From: Bigelowiella natans CCMP2755
Lineage: Eukaryota > Cercozoa > Chlorarachniophyceae
Direction: 5' to 3'
Length of the DNA: 64,000 nucleotides
Assembly (NCBI GenBank): GCA_000320545.1
Contig: ADNK01000245.1
Coordinates: forward strand, 2,501 to 66,500
The notes below the pieces were generated by a model that did not search any database, was not told where the DNA came from, and was given only the letters and a program-made list of their open reading frames with translations. Positions within the stretch are counted from its first letter, which is position 1. Each line of letters opens with the position of its first letter. The position numbers and the translations under genes are program-made. Positions 48,730 through 64,000 of this stretch are shown in pieces.

Positions 48730-49750
48730 ATTGCTAGTTTCAGCTGCAACTTGGTCACATTTTGACTGCATCAATGAACAATGTTCACTTCACCTAGCTG
48801 CAACTCATCATCTTAGCTTCCCTAGATGTAGGTCATTGGCTAGTTGTGTGACTCATCACCAACAGGGTGCTGACAAGTCCTTGCAACGACTGTTGTTGAG
48901 GCTCTGTTGCATGCACATGCTTGTCTCCCATGAGGTTCTAGCACATGCAAATTTGATCAATGCTTCATTCAAATTCAAATTCAAATTCAAATGCTAGTGA
49001 CGCAGTGCAACAACACTCCCATGAGTCCTTGCAACGACTGTTGTTGAGGCTCTGTCACATGCACACGCCTGTCTCCCATGTGGTTCTGGCGCATGTGAAT
49101 TTGATCAATGCCACAGCTTTGTTCATCTTCATCATCATCATCAATCATCACAGCAGCACAATGAAGTGCTGGAGTGGCACCATGCTGTCGCATCGCTCTG
49201 CGAGGGTGTGCTGGTGTGCCTTGCACACCACGCCGCCATTGTTTGGAAGTCGTGACAATTTGTCATTGTCACTTGCACATCACACACCCGGAATGACTAG
49301 ATGAGAGCACAACGACACTGTCTAGCTGTGGCAAACATGCATGCAAAATGGAGCCTGATGGCGAGGTGTGTCCAGGGAGACGTGCTAGCGTGGAGTGGTC
49401 TGGTGGTGGAGCTCTAGAGCTGTGTGCGCTGCGAGCACTCGCACCATCATTGTGCAGCTGTGCCTGAAAAACTTTGTGAAGAACAAAGCACATGAGGTGT
49501 CTTTTGAATTTGGAGTGGTCGACAACTCCCTGTGCAAGACTGTGCTCCGTTGTGCCCTGCTAGCCTAGCTACGAGTGCAGCGTCACATTGTGATGTCGTC
49601 ATTTCCAGGAATATTTCACATTGCATGAACACATTGAACAACATGCATGCCGCTTACACATTTTGTTTGAGATTCAAAATGTCACATTCATTGCATCACA
49701 TGCAGTCACTCTCATGAATGAGGTGGAAGACTTTGCTAGCTTGCCACTGC
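48730..49750. repeat. CATG-rich repeat block with internal tandem duplication
   Basis: Two copies of about 100 bp, starting at tccttgcaacgactgttgtt, lie at about 48877-48965 and 49025-49112. They carry the same gtctcccatg...ttgatcaatg phrase found at 16.4 kb. A (ttcaaa)n-like run lies between them (48967-48992). The rest is CATG-rich with no coding series. Confidence 0.65.
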
Positions 49751-49769
49751 ATTGCACTAACTGCCTATC

Positions 49770-51341
49770 TTAATATCCAGAAGAGGCTTGCCGAATGAGA
49801 GGAAACGGGGGCATTGGAGTTTCCATTTCGTTAGCAGGGGGGACACGGACCTCATGTCCAACACCACTAGGTGCAGGTTCGAAATCGAAAATGGATGATT
49901 TTGAATATAGCTCCTCATGGATATTGCCTGTTCCTGAAACATCTTCACCGAGCAACTCGTTTTGGTGTCTATCTTCCATCTTTTGTTTTGAGTTGTCATT
50001 GGACTAAAGTTCATAGGTTTGTACACCAAGTTTAAAAAGACAAAGCTAACCGATCGATAAAAATCATATTGATGCAAAATTATACCTTGCAGAGTAGAGA
50101 CGGTGGAGAAATATAGGAGCTCTGCTGGAAGAAGTTTTTTGGTACTGCATTGATTGACTCTATCTTACTTTCATTTATCCCGACATTGTCCAATCTTTTT
50201 GACTTTGTTTTTGGCTTTTCGCTCCTTAGAGCAGCTTGGTGTTTCCTTTTTCTCAAATTTATCTGACAACACATGTAGATGCTCAAAAAGTAATTAATAT
50301 TCTCCATTATTTATTACTTGATCATTTCGACGATCTCGTTCCTTGAAAACAGTTTCCACTGCATCCAAGCGTGTTGTAAATTGTTCCAAAACAAGAAGGG
50401 CTGAATTCATGGCTTTGTGGGTATTGCTAAGTTTTGCTTGGGTTTCCTGAAGTTGCTTCAAAACTTGGGTAATATCAGACTCTTTGTTTGGGAGGGGTGG
50501 AAGAATAGTCCGTGATTTTGCCATGCTTGGTCGCTTGGATCGGGACTAACAAACAGGTTTATGATGAGGTCATGCGGCTTGCATAAAATTGTTTGTACCC
50601 CGCACCTCAATCGGGTTTGAGAAAACCTCATTTAGGGATGGAAAAGCCTGAATAAATGCCAGGTTTAATTTTCATACTTCCAAAGTGTATCCCTTTAAGT
50701 ACTAACCATCTCTTCAGCTCTTCCCTTTGGATCAGCGAAACACCGAACACGAAATTTTTGGTTCATAAAGCTCTTAGATACTTTATTAATCCTAAACCTG
50801 AACATAGCTTCACGTGCTTCGCGATTTACAATGATAATTTTACTTTTCGTCTCGTCAGGAAAGCAGAGTTGAAGAATTCCCTGAAATTTATCCCCTACTC
50901 TCCTGATGAATGATATTAGATCATACTTCCTAGAATGTTCTTTTTTGCACCCAAGAGCGTACTTTCGATCCTCAAAATAGAGATCTAACTTCAGCTCTAC
51001 TTCGAAGTTAAGAGGGAGTTGGCCTTCCAGTTTAACCCCAACAGTCAAAAACTATGCAAAATGGGTGTTTATGTATGTTCTGAAGCGCATGCAATCTACA
51101 CAAGCTTACAGTGTCCTTTTTCACGCCGACATCCTGAATGTGGTCATGCATGACAACAAAAAATCAATTCTACTGGATCGCATGATTGAAGCTGTGGTTA
51201 CCTTGTACCAAATGGGAGACGGTTGACTCGTTATTACGATTCGAGGAATATCACTCAATTCAAAACTGCGAATGCAAATACACTTGTAAAAACGTATAGT
51301 CAACCCTTCCTGGTCTACATGAACCTGGTCTGGTTCTCCAT
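49770..51341 (-). CDS. Unknown protein, 8 exons, beta-rich N-terminal domain
   Basis: The model is complement of 49770-50003, 50086-50262, 50318-50545, 50606-50647, 50707-51051, 51110-51133, 51202-51265 and 51325-51341. Every phase closes, giving 376 residues, and introns are 55-82 nt. The N-terminal 135 residues alternate hydrophobic and polar positions like beta strands (VGVKLEGQLPLNFEVELKLD). They end with FRFRINKVSKSFMNQKFRVR and a Pro-rich/basic exit (NPIESRSKRPS). A helical segment follows (QVLKQLQETQAKLSNTHKAM), then a basic patch (RKRKHQAALRSEKPKTKSKR) that could be a nuclear signal, and a disordered acidic tail. I recall similar unnamed domains in other protists but know no function. 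The layout (Ig-like domain, coiled coil, basic patch) suggests a nuclear factor; this is inference. It is head-to-head with the MCMDC2-like gene. Confidence 0.7.
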
Positions 51342-51606
51342 GTTCAATTTTCGATCCTCAAAGAAAATTCTTTGTACCATCTTACGAATTCTCTTTAAGA
51401 ATGGTACAATCCTATGTCGCAAATGGCTAACGCCATGCGGGTATCATTTTTGATCCAAATAGTGCATCACTCAAAAATGCGTAGATTTTTTCCTCCGTAA
51501 GAGTCATTTCCCCGTCGCGCATTTCACCTTCAGTGTTGTCTCAGAAAGATTTCGGCCTTGATTGATCTCTTTCACATCATCAATGAAGACTTTATTTTGA
51601 TCTTAT
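51342..51606. promoter_or_regulatory. Compact bidirectional promoter region
   Basis: Only 265 bp separate the two start codons of the divergent genes at 51341 (-) and 51607 (+), so one shared promoter region is likely. It is AT-rich; no TATA box or named site can be assigned from sequence alone. Confidence 0.45.
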
Positions 51607-54153
51607 ATGTTTGGGGGAAATGAAAGTGGCCCTTCTTCACAATCTACTTTGTTTCAGTGTGCCTGCATGCCACATTCCTTCAATAATTCACTTGAATCTA
51701 CAGGATTCAAAAAGCAAGCGATCCTTTGGATCCTTCGGTCACACAGGGAGAGCATCATTAAACAGATCTTTGCTGCAACAGTTACAGCTACTGAAGGTGG
51801 AGAAAATAATCCGATCAAGGACAACGATGACTTCGCTATGATTGACGAAACTTCATTGCCATTCGTGCCAATAGTTCTTAAAATTGATCTTATTCTGCTT
51901 TTTCAAAGGTATGTACATTCAGATTGGTAATTTAAGTGAAAAAGTGCTTTAAAAATGTCAATTTAACACAAATTTTTATTGTGCAGGGACATTCAATTTG
52001 CCAATCATCTTTTGAAGAAGTTCAACACCAGTCACAAGATCATCTCTGATATTTTACCAAAGTTAGTGAGCAGTAAATTCTTTCAAAGGTTGCCTGAAAA
52101 ATCACGAAGGAAATCATTTCATCTCACATTACGCTTTTCCACCTTTGGACCGCCAGTGAGGTTGTTTCTGGTTCGTGTCCACTTTAGACATATGACACTT
52201 GTTTTTGGTCAGGAGAATCACAGGTTTTACAAATCTACAATTTGGCTTATAATTATCATCACCACCTAGATTTTAGGGCGAATGACAGGTTGCAACATTG
52301 TCATATCTGGAGTTATTCAAAAGGTTGCCTAGATATATAATTGAGTTAAGGATTTCGAAATGTTCTTGATTTATTTACCTCGTACCGAAGGTTTTCCCCG
52401 CGAGCCATTTCTTCTACTCAAGTGCCAGTGTTTCTCGAATCGAAATGTCATGCCAAGTCTTGAAGGTGCAAATTACAATTTTCTGTGGAAATCTTAATGT
52501 GTGTCATGCAGTTAGCCCCAATAATAAATTTCTGGAACCGCTCTGAGGAACGCACTGGTTCGCCATTCTCAAAGTCTCCTCTTTGGATGATTCTAACTGC
52601 AGAACTCGTACATTTATTGTTTGATGTACAAGATTAGTTTATCTCATCATGCTATTTCAGGTCAACCTAAACATTGCAGAAGGAGATGAGATACTGGTAA
52701 ACTACCGAACATCGAAATCCAATGGCGAAATAATTTACAACTCCCATGCTAGTCTTTTTGCAACTTTCAGTCCATTGGAATGCTTCAAATGAAACCTCCT
52801 AAGGAGATTATCAGCATTCTACCTCAGAAATGCAAGAGGACGACATCGTTTCTGTTTTTGGTCGTCATATTAATACTAAGAAACACCTACTGTTTAGATT
52901 TCTAACGAATAACTTCAGGTAAATAACATTATCTGGGCTGGCCATAAATCCCTTGATAAAGCATTAGTAGACACTTCACTATCACCACTCGATGATTGTA
53001 CTGAAGATACAAAATTTGATGGATGGTCCCAGACGTCAGTGTTCTTAGATAGTTTTTCAGCTAAAGTAGCACCTCATGGATATGGACGGTAAACTTTTCC
53101 AGTTAAAATTTCTATTGTTTGAGTTTATGCTATTTGTGTTGCATTTATTTTCCCGGAGATCACTAAACTTAGCCATGCTATTGAGCGTTCTCTCTGGAAC
53201 TCAAATCTCGAAGGATTCTACTCTGACCAACGACCAATTGCACTTGCTCGTTAGCTCAAACGATGTCATTGTTCAGCGTATGATGACCTATGTAAGCTAT
53301 CAAATACAATTTATTGAATGTTGATTCACAAAAACATAAAATATTTACTTCCATAAGGCAACCACATTCTACAAAAGATGCATTATCTACAATGAAATAC
53401 CCAGCCAAAAAGAGTGGATAAAAATGAATGGCGGTTTGATATTCTTCCGTTTACAAGCTACACCAAAGAAAAATACAGTACTTCTGGAGAAAATAATTAA
53501 AGAAAGGACATCGACTGTCTGGGTCCTAGTTCCATCTTCGATTCGAAATATGAAAAAAGATTACAATAAACTGGCTTATCAATTTGATCTTGTTGTTAAT
53601 ATCGATCCAATTTACGATTCCAAGATGGATACTATGTTATCCTCTTTTATTTTAGATGGATATCGATCTCCAACTGCTGGATTTTCCGTGGAGAGTTTAT
53701 CACAGCGCCGTTCATTGGAAGTTCATATGACTAGGCATGCACAGGAGTTAATTAAAGATTACTTCATGGCAGCCCGTGCAAGAAGAAATAGCTATACATT
53801 TCATGAATTAGAAACGATTGCAAGAGTTTCCAGGTGTCATTGTAGGCTGCATCAACGAAAACTTGTTACTCTGTTAGGTATATATGTAATGATGAATACA
53901 TACCTCCTCAAATTCTGACATAATTTATTTTATAACTCTTATGTCAAAATTTGTATGAAACACTACAGACGTGTTCGTTGCCATCATGGTGGTGGAAGAG
54001 ACTATGGTGAAGAAACTAAGGAGGTCCCACATGGAATTTGTGGATTTAGAAAACGGAAATCTTAATGTTGACTTGCAATTTGAGGGTGAGCTGCCCATTG
54101 AACGGTTTCAAAATTTTGTCGACCAAGCTAATAGATTTATGGCTAATTTGTGA
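51607..54153 (+). CDS. MCMDC2: MCMDC2-like divergent MCM-family protein
   Basis: Firm exons are 51607-51908, 51987-about 52231, an exon ending at 53088, 53159-53291, 53358-53877 and 53969-54153 (stop). The phases of the last four close. Several exons between 52.2 and 53.0 kb are only partly resolved. The protein follows the MCMDC2 order: N-terminal helices (FKKQAILWIL), FHLTLRFSTFGPPV, then AKVAPHGYGRSLNLAMLLSV and QLHLLVSSNDVIVQRMM, a degenerate AAA core (FDLVVNIDPIYDSKMD), and the MCM C-terminal helices ELIKDYFMAARARRNSY, ELETIARVSRCHC and LDVFVAIMVVEETMVKK. No Walker A was seen. In animals MCMDC2/MEI-217-218 promotes meiotic strand invasion and crossover formation. A meiotic role here is inferred from family resemblance. 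Upstream ATGs and the middle exons need transcript support. Confidence 0.7.
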
Positions 54154-54239
54154 GAATGACGTGGCTACGATGTGATGATTGTTGAGCTTTACATTTCAAC
54201 GTGTCTACGAAAATTGAAGTCTAAAACATTAGACTGAAA

Positions 54240-54700
54240 CATTAGAGTCACTGCTGAGACTCATGCTAGCATGGTAGTGCACCTTCTTTCAGATAAAGAC
54301 AAGCTGACATGCAGGTTGCAGCACGATCTATTTTTCCGATTTTGCATTTGAATCGCAGAGTGACATTGCAGTGTGCGTTGATGCATGGACATGCACAGCA
54401 GGCCAGAAAGCAAACGGGACATGAAGCAAGCATGTTTGGCATTGTGCAACACGATGATGCATGTGCGGAGATGTCAAAATTTGCTCATCAATGCGATGCA
54501 TGCATTTGGATGTGACTAGTACTGTCAAATTGATCAATCTAGCGTCATGTGGCATGATTGAACGTTGTCGATGTCTAGACGTTTTTGTTGCGAATGGTCA
54601 TTGCTGTTGTGCAACACGTGACAGAAAGCAAACGAATTTTCTAATGACACGTTTGGTTGTCTGTACAAATACTCGTCTAAATAAAAAACAAGTGGTCCAG
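54240..54700. repeat. Short CATG-rich repeat block
   Basis: This lies between the convergent ends of the MCMDC2-like and L2HGDH genes. It has the same word content as the other blocks, including gtgcaacacgatgatgcatg near 54445. No coding series is visible. Confidence 0.45.
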
Positions 54701-54717
54701 CAAATGCGTGCATTAAT

Positions 54718-59836
<5,119 letters not shown>

Positions 59837-60139
59837 CGTGCGGATTTAGTCCGCGGTAAGGCGGGGAGGAGACAGAGAGTGATCTCTGTAGTTAGTTAGT
59901 TGGTGTGAGAGCTGTCCGTTCCCCCTCCGTGTTCGGGTTTTCCGAACAATAAACAGCACCAAAAAGAGATCGAGTAGAGGGCGTTACAAAGGTGCGACAA
60001 TATCTTACCACCCAAAATATGTGCTAGTGCATATTTCGAAAATAGAAAGATATCTTACGATATTGAATGGATGAAAAATAGACCAAAATAAGAAATGTGT
60101 CCCAACAGTCCCACAACATATCACCACATCACAACAGCT

Positions 60140-60893
60140 ATGGCTACTGGAGAGGAGCCGGCCAAGCCCAAGCCCTCCAGCCTTGCTAAAAGCGAGGAGA
60201 AAGAGGATCTTGTCACGGGAACGGATTCAAAAACCAAGGAAGGAGAAGAAAATCCCGCCGGAAAGAGCAACACTTCGAAGAAAAGGAAAAAAAAAAAGAA
60301 AAAAAGGAAGAGGTGACTTTGTCTTCTTCGTCTTCTTCTCAATTGTGATTGCTTTTTTGCTTGCATTGGCATCAGAAATGCAAAGCTATCCGCTAGTGGG
60401 CTCCCATCTGCTGCCGACCTACTGGGTTCCGTTGACGTCCCCGAATTTCTTGAGAAGAAACTGAAAGAGGTGAGAGAGACTGAGTCAAGAGAGAAGAAGG
60501 GGGATGCAGCACCAACCTTAATCGTTTTCTTCGCACATTAATTCTTCGATCAGGATAAAACTGCAAGATTTGAGGCCAGATTAGAGGCTGAAGAAGAAAG
60601 AAAAAAGGATCTAGAGGTCAGAGTTTGTAAACCATATTATTCTGCATGCAGCCCCGGATCAATCAGCCATCGTGTGGAGGGACCATCATATATGTAATAT
60701 TTGGTGGAATCGTGGGCGTAAATATGTTCCGTAATTGCGCAACAGGCTCAGATCACTATGATGGAGGAAGCGAACGAAAGACAAGCTCAAATTGACCTTG
60801 AACACGAGGAGGCTACGACAGCATACAAGGTGTAGTATACTGATGCAATATCTAGAATAAAAATACTTATATTTATCCATGTGTAGGTGTGCA

Positions 60894-60930
<37 letters not shown>

Positions 60931-61161
60931 TTCCTATTAGTTATCAAAGAAAAAATGAAACGCTTAAATTATGCAAAATGTTTGTTCTTCTTTTCCTTAT
61001 AGGAGCAGAGAAGGCGTTCGAAACAATCAAGGCCAAGAGGCCCAAAGCAGCCAAAATTGTATGAACCGAATGTCGATACACAAGTTCCATTAATACAGCA
61101 GCAAATACGAAGCACACTCATGCACGTGAGCGCCATTAGGATGTGCGTATTGCAAATGTAG
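60140..61161 (+). CDS. Small Lys/Glu-rich protein, five exons
   Basis: Exons 60140-60312, 60376-60469, 60554-60616, 60746-60829 and 61003-61161 are phase-consistent. The N-terminus is disordered and ends in a Lys run (KKRKKKKKKRKR). NAKLSASGLPSAADLLGSVD follows, resembling the KLPSA..LL motif of small conserved eukaryotic proteins of unknown role. The remainder is a charged helix (RFEARLEAEEERKK; ITMMEEANERQAQIDLEHEE). Only about 300 bp separate its start from the L2HGDH start, so the two genes are divergent neighbours. In exon 5 an alternative frame reads AEKAFETIKAKRPKAAKIV, which looks more like a real C-terminus but needs a different splice phase. Function is unknown; the Lys run suggests a nuclear or nucleolar location. 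Confidence 0.6.
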
Positions 61162-61229
61162 GTGATATTTGTCACATTTGCACACATTAGATACGTTATT
61201 TGTATTTGATTGCCTCTAAAGCCGCATTA

Positions 61230-62230
61230 GCACAGCTTTTGATTTGCAACAGACGGGTCTTTGTGCACATCTAGACATCTCCAAGCAGCGATGTACTAGG
61301 GTTTTGTTCGAAAGTTTGTGGTGCTCGACAGCATGCACAGTTTAATGTGCATAACCACGCATGCTAGCATGCACCAGCCGGGTCTAGCCAATTATTTCAA
61401 TCGCACGTGCCGCCGCGAGACTAATTATAGCTGCTAGGACCTGCAATGCAGCTAAAAGCATGGTCTGTACTAGTGTAGTCCATGTCTACATGTGCAGCAT
61501 GTGGCATGTCTAGCATGCGTCGTGCAAAGTGCAGCAGTGTAATTTTTGTCATTCTGACGCTGCACATATTCACGCTCTATCTATGGCAATGCCAAAACAA
61601 TAATGTCGCATGTCATGCGCTGCTTGTCTATCTTGATGTGCGCATCTGTCATGCGCCATGATCGCCCATGCACATGACGTGCAACCAATGATGCACGGCA
61701 CTGAAACGAGACTGTAGCCAGCGCGGCATTGTCGATCAGCTGTGTGCAAGTCTGGAACTGTTGTAGCAATGAGGGAAAACTGTTTATTAGCCACATGTAT
61801 GCGATGTGGCATCGACTACTAGACTAGTCAACCGCAGCAGCAATGGGAAGAATTGACTACAAAAAAATCTGCCCATGCAACCCATGGCCAGTTAAGCCAC
61901 AACATGGATGGCAAACGTAATGGGAGCTCAAGTTAACAAGCTGGATGGCAACACGGCAACTAGAGCCCCGCATGTGTGATTACATGTAATTGACCATGCT
62001 GGGTCTCTAGTACCTTACGTCGTTACATCAGCTCAGTATACATCAGCGCATGTGCGCAGCACTTATCCACACTGTATTTGCACATGTTGAAGATGAAGCC
62101 ATTGCATTATCGCAATGTGTACACGTGAGGCTAGTCTAGACTAGAAGTAGCTTTGTGTGGATTTACTAATAGTTACAATGTCAGTAGACTGCTGCTATGA
62201 ATCGTAGCGTTAGTAGTTAACAGTCCAAAA
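61230..62230. repeat. CATG/CTAG-rich repeat block
   Basis: Dense CATG, CTAG and TGCA words (cacatctagacatctcc near 61267; tgtctagcatgcgtcg near 61506) and overlapping open frames without motifs. The texture matches the other dispersed blocks. Confidence 0.5.
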
Positions 62231-62342
62231 ATTTCGCTGGAAGGCACAAACTGAATTTAAGATATAGTACTGAACGGGCATTTCTTCAACAGCATCAAGA
62301 ATTGGCTAATCGAGGGCATTATGATGCCTGCATTTTGAGCTC

Positions 62343-63065
62343 TTAATTCGTCTCCTTCTTTTTCCTCGACATCATCCTGTTGAGGAAATTGAAGAACCTG
62401 TACCGCTTGCTCATTCGCCATGGATTTCCCTGAAATTAGAAGAATTAGAGATTGGAGGGAGCTGAGGAGAGAAAAGAACAGCGGATGAAAAATGTCATCG
62501 ATACATGGGCATTGACAGTGGGAAAATGCAACATTTCCTATCTGGCTCTCTCGATCTCTATATCTCTTTCAGTATCGTAAATATGCACCGTTTGTTACGT
62601 AAAATATGCACACACAAACACACACACACGCACACTGACATCATATATTATCATCCTCCTACATCCTATTACCTCTGGAAAGGGCAATGGTTTTCCTGCG
62701 GCATATAAAAACCCAAATATGCCTCCTAGGCCTCCAGTATTACCAACAGATCTTTTCATATAAAGATAAAGTGAGTGAGCATGAGGAGCGCAAGATACCA
62801 TGTGGAAGATGGTGAACGAACATATTTTCAACTCGCACCAATATACCTGTCCATGACGTATCCGACCGTCATCTTCCTGATTTGTCCTTTTTCGTTGAAT
62901 TTCAGTGACAGAGTCTAGAGATGGAGGAAAGAGAAGAAGAAGGAGAAGAAGAAGAAGAAGAAGGGAATAATAATAATAAGAAGAAGGAAAAGTAAACGGC
63001 CAGGGCAAGTTCGAAGATGATAATAATTTATACATGCATACATATAAACACGCACAAACACACAC

Positions 63066-63104
<39 letters not shown>

Positions 63105-64000
63105 ATTGTAGTTAGTGTGTATGTGTGTGTGGTTATGTGCGTTTATAATTCACTTGCGGCGGCGTGATAACTTGTTTCTTGGATGGCTTTCCACCAAGCA
63201 ACTTCCTAATTGAGATGGTGGCGGCATGATTAAGACAAAATTGAGAGAGGGAGGGAGAGAGAGAGAGAGAGAGGGAGAGAGAGAGGAAGAGAGAAGATGG
63301 GGGGAGAGCAGGATGCAAGCTGTAGAAAATATAGGGGTGTGCAGCTAGGATGGTGCATTAATCGTACTTCATGTATCATTTCATGAATCAGTGCGCCTTG
63401 TCCACAACAGATTTTTACACTGCATTGATTCCGATGTGTTGCGTAGTTGTGATTGTTAATGCCATCGTGGTTGTTGTTGTTGATGATTATGATGACAGTG
63501 ATATGGTTGTTGTTGCTGCGAGACACACACACGCATACACACACACACACACACACACCCTGTGTTTGTTCCGATGCCCCGTGCCGTGACCCACACACGG
63601 TTTTCCTCAAAAAGATCGACTCTGCACAACACAGCAGCAATCATCGTTACTACTCCTTGCATATCTCATAACCTCACACGAAATGTTGGTCAAAGTGGGA
63701 TTTGCAGCACTCTTGGCCCAACAGGCCTAACATAAGAGTGATCCTGTGAAATTACAACGTTCGTTCACATCTGACGACCCACACACCTAAAATGGTGGAA
63801 GTGCGTGTTGTGGTCTGGGAAAGCGCCAATGAAGTCGAACCCCTTGAGGGCCTGATGCAATATTGAAGGGAATGGCAATTATTGGTGGAGGTGATGAAGG
63901 AAGTGATAAAGGATTGTTGAAAATGCGTCTTATATATCAATGTGGTAACGAGGAGGAAGAGGATTTAAGTGACATTAACCATAATCATTTATTATCATCT
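62343..64000 (-). CDS. NTF2-like/SnoaL-type fold protein, 3' part
   Basis: The last exon (62343-62429) reads GNPWRMSKRYRFFNFLNRMM and ends with a stop. Upstream exons, near 62699-62760 and 62847-62917, read SVGNTGGLGGIFGFLYAAGK followed by PLPFPE, and LKFNEKGQIRKMTVGYVMDR; the joins are in phase. Another exon near 63790-63842 reads GFDFIGAFPDHNTHFHHF. This order (FPDH ... F..DGKI...GYVMDR..GNTGG.GG..G..YA.GKPLPFPE) is that of a widespread algal/plant family with an NTF2-like fold. Ligand and reaction are unknown. Some exons between 62920 and 63790 and the start are unresolved, and the 5' end probably lies beyond the window. Confidence 0.65.
63067..63103. repeat. (AT)n tract in NTF2-like gene intron
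   Basis: About 34 bp of alternating TA with (AC)n and (GT)n flanks. Other tracts in this gene are (GA)n at about 63244-63289 and (AC)n at 63526-63559. Confidence 0.85.

Overview
The window is nuclear DNA from a eukaryotic microbe, most likely a protist or alga. Genes are broken into many short exons by GT-AG introns. In the gene-dense parts these introns are mostly 50-80 nt, and spliced frames stay consistent across up to 14 exons. Elsewhere introns are long and filled with microsatellites. A polycystin-1-type receptor (REJ/PKD, GPS) with a Ser-Pro-Thr linker, a fungal-type Zn2Cys6 regulator, and a carrier with a signal-peptide-plus-Arg/Ser-rich leader together suggest a SAR-type or secondary-plastid lineage (stramenopile or chlorarachniophyte). 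The sequence does not fix the organism, and this assignment is an inference.

Layout, left to right. 1-2.66 kb: C-terminal half of a DEAH-box RNA helicase (+). 3.3-4.9 kb: Zn2Cys6 regulator (-). 5.2-6.1 kb: CATG-rich repeat block. 6.7-7.1 kb: exons of an unknown gene (-). 7.77-9.31 kb: inner-membrane peptidase IMP1 (+). 10.9-12.9 kb: mitochondrial-carrier-family protein (-). 13-14.1 kb: repeat block. 14.3-16.1 kb: 14-exon two-TM coiled-coil protein (-). 16.3-17.1 kb: repeat block. 17.2-17.7 and 19.2-20.0 kb: exons of two unknown genes (-). 20.5-21.3 kb: repeat block. 21.5-28.8 kb: divergent kinesin with a C-terminal lectin-like domain (-). 29.6-30.2 kb: DAD1 (+). 30.2-31.6 kb: repeat block. 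32.2-35.4 kb: membrane-anchored PB1 protein (+). 38.2-46.6 kb: polycystin-1-like receptor ending in two PDZ domains (-). 47.0-48.1 kb: PB1/AT-hook gene with a frame break (+). 48.14 kb: tRNA-Ile (-). 48.7-49.75 kb: repeat block. 49.8-51.3 kb: unknown 8-exon gene (-). It is divergent from an MCMDC2-like meiotic MCM gene at 51.6-54.2 kb (+). 54.7-59.8 kb: L-2-hydroxyglutarate dehydrogenase (-). 60.1-61.2 kb: small Lys-rich protein (+). 61.2-62.2 kb: repeat block. 62.3 kb to the end: NTF2-like protein (-), cut by the window edge.

The genes form no operon or obvious pathway. Three sequence regimes alternate: intron-dense genes, microsatellite-rich introns and spacers ((AC)n(AG)n, (AT)n, trinucleotides), and dispersed CATG/CTAG-rich repeat blocks of about 0.5-1.4 kb that share recognisable segments. 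The most novel-looking items are the kinesin with degenerate switch motifs, the polycystin-PDZ receptor, the two PB1 architectures and the unknown gene sharing a promoter region with the MCMDC2-like gene. All exon models were built by eye from frame, splice sites and remembered family motifs. No alignment was run.
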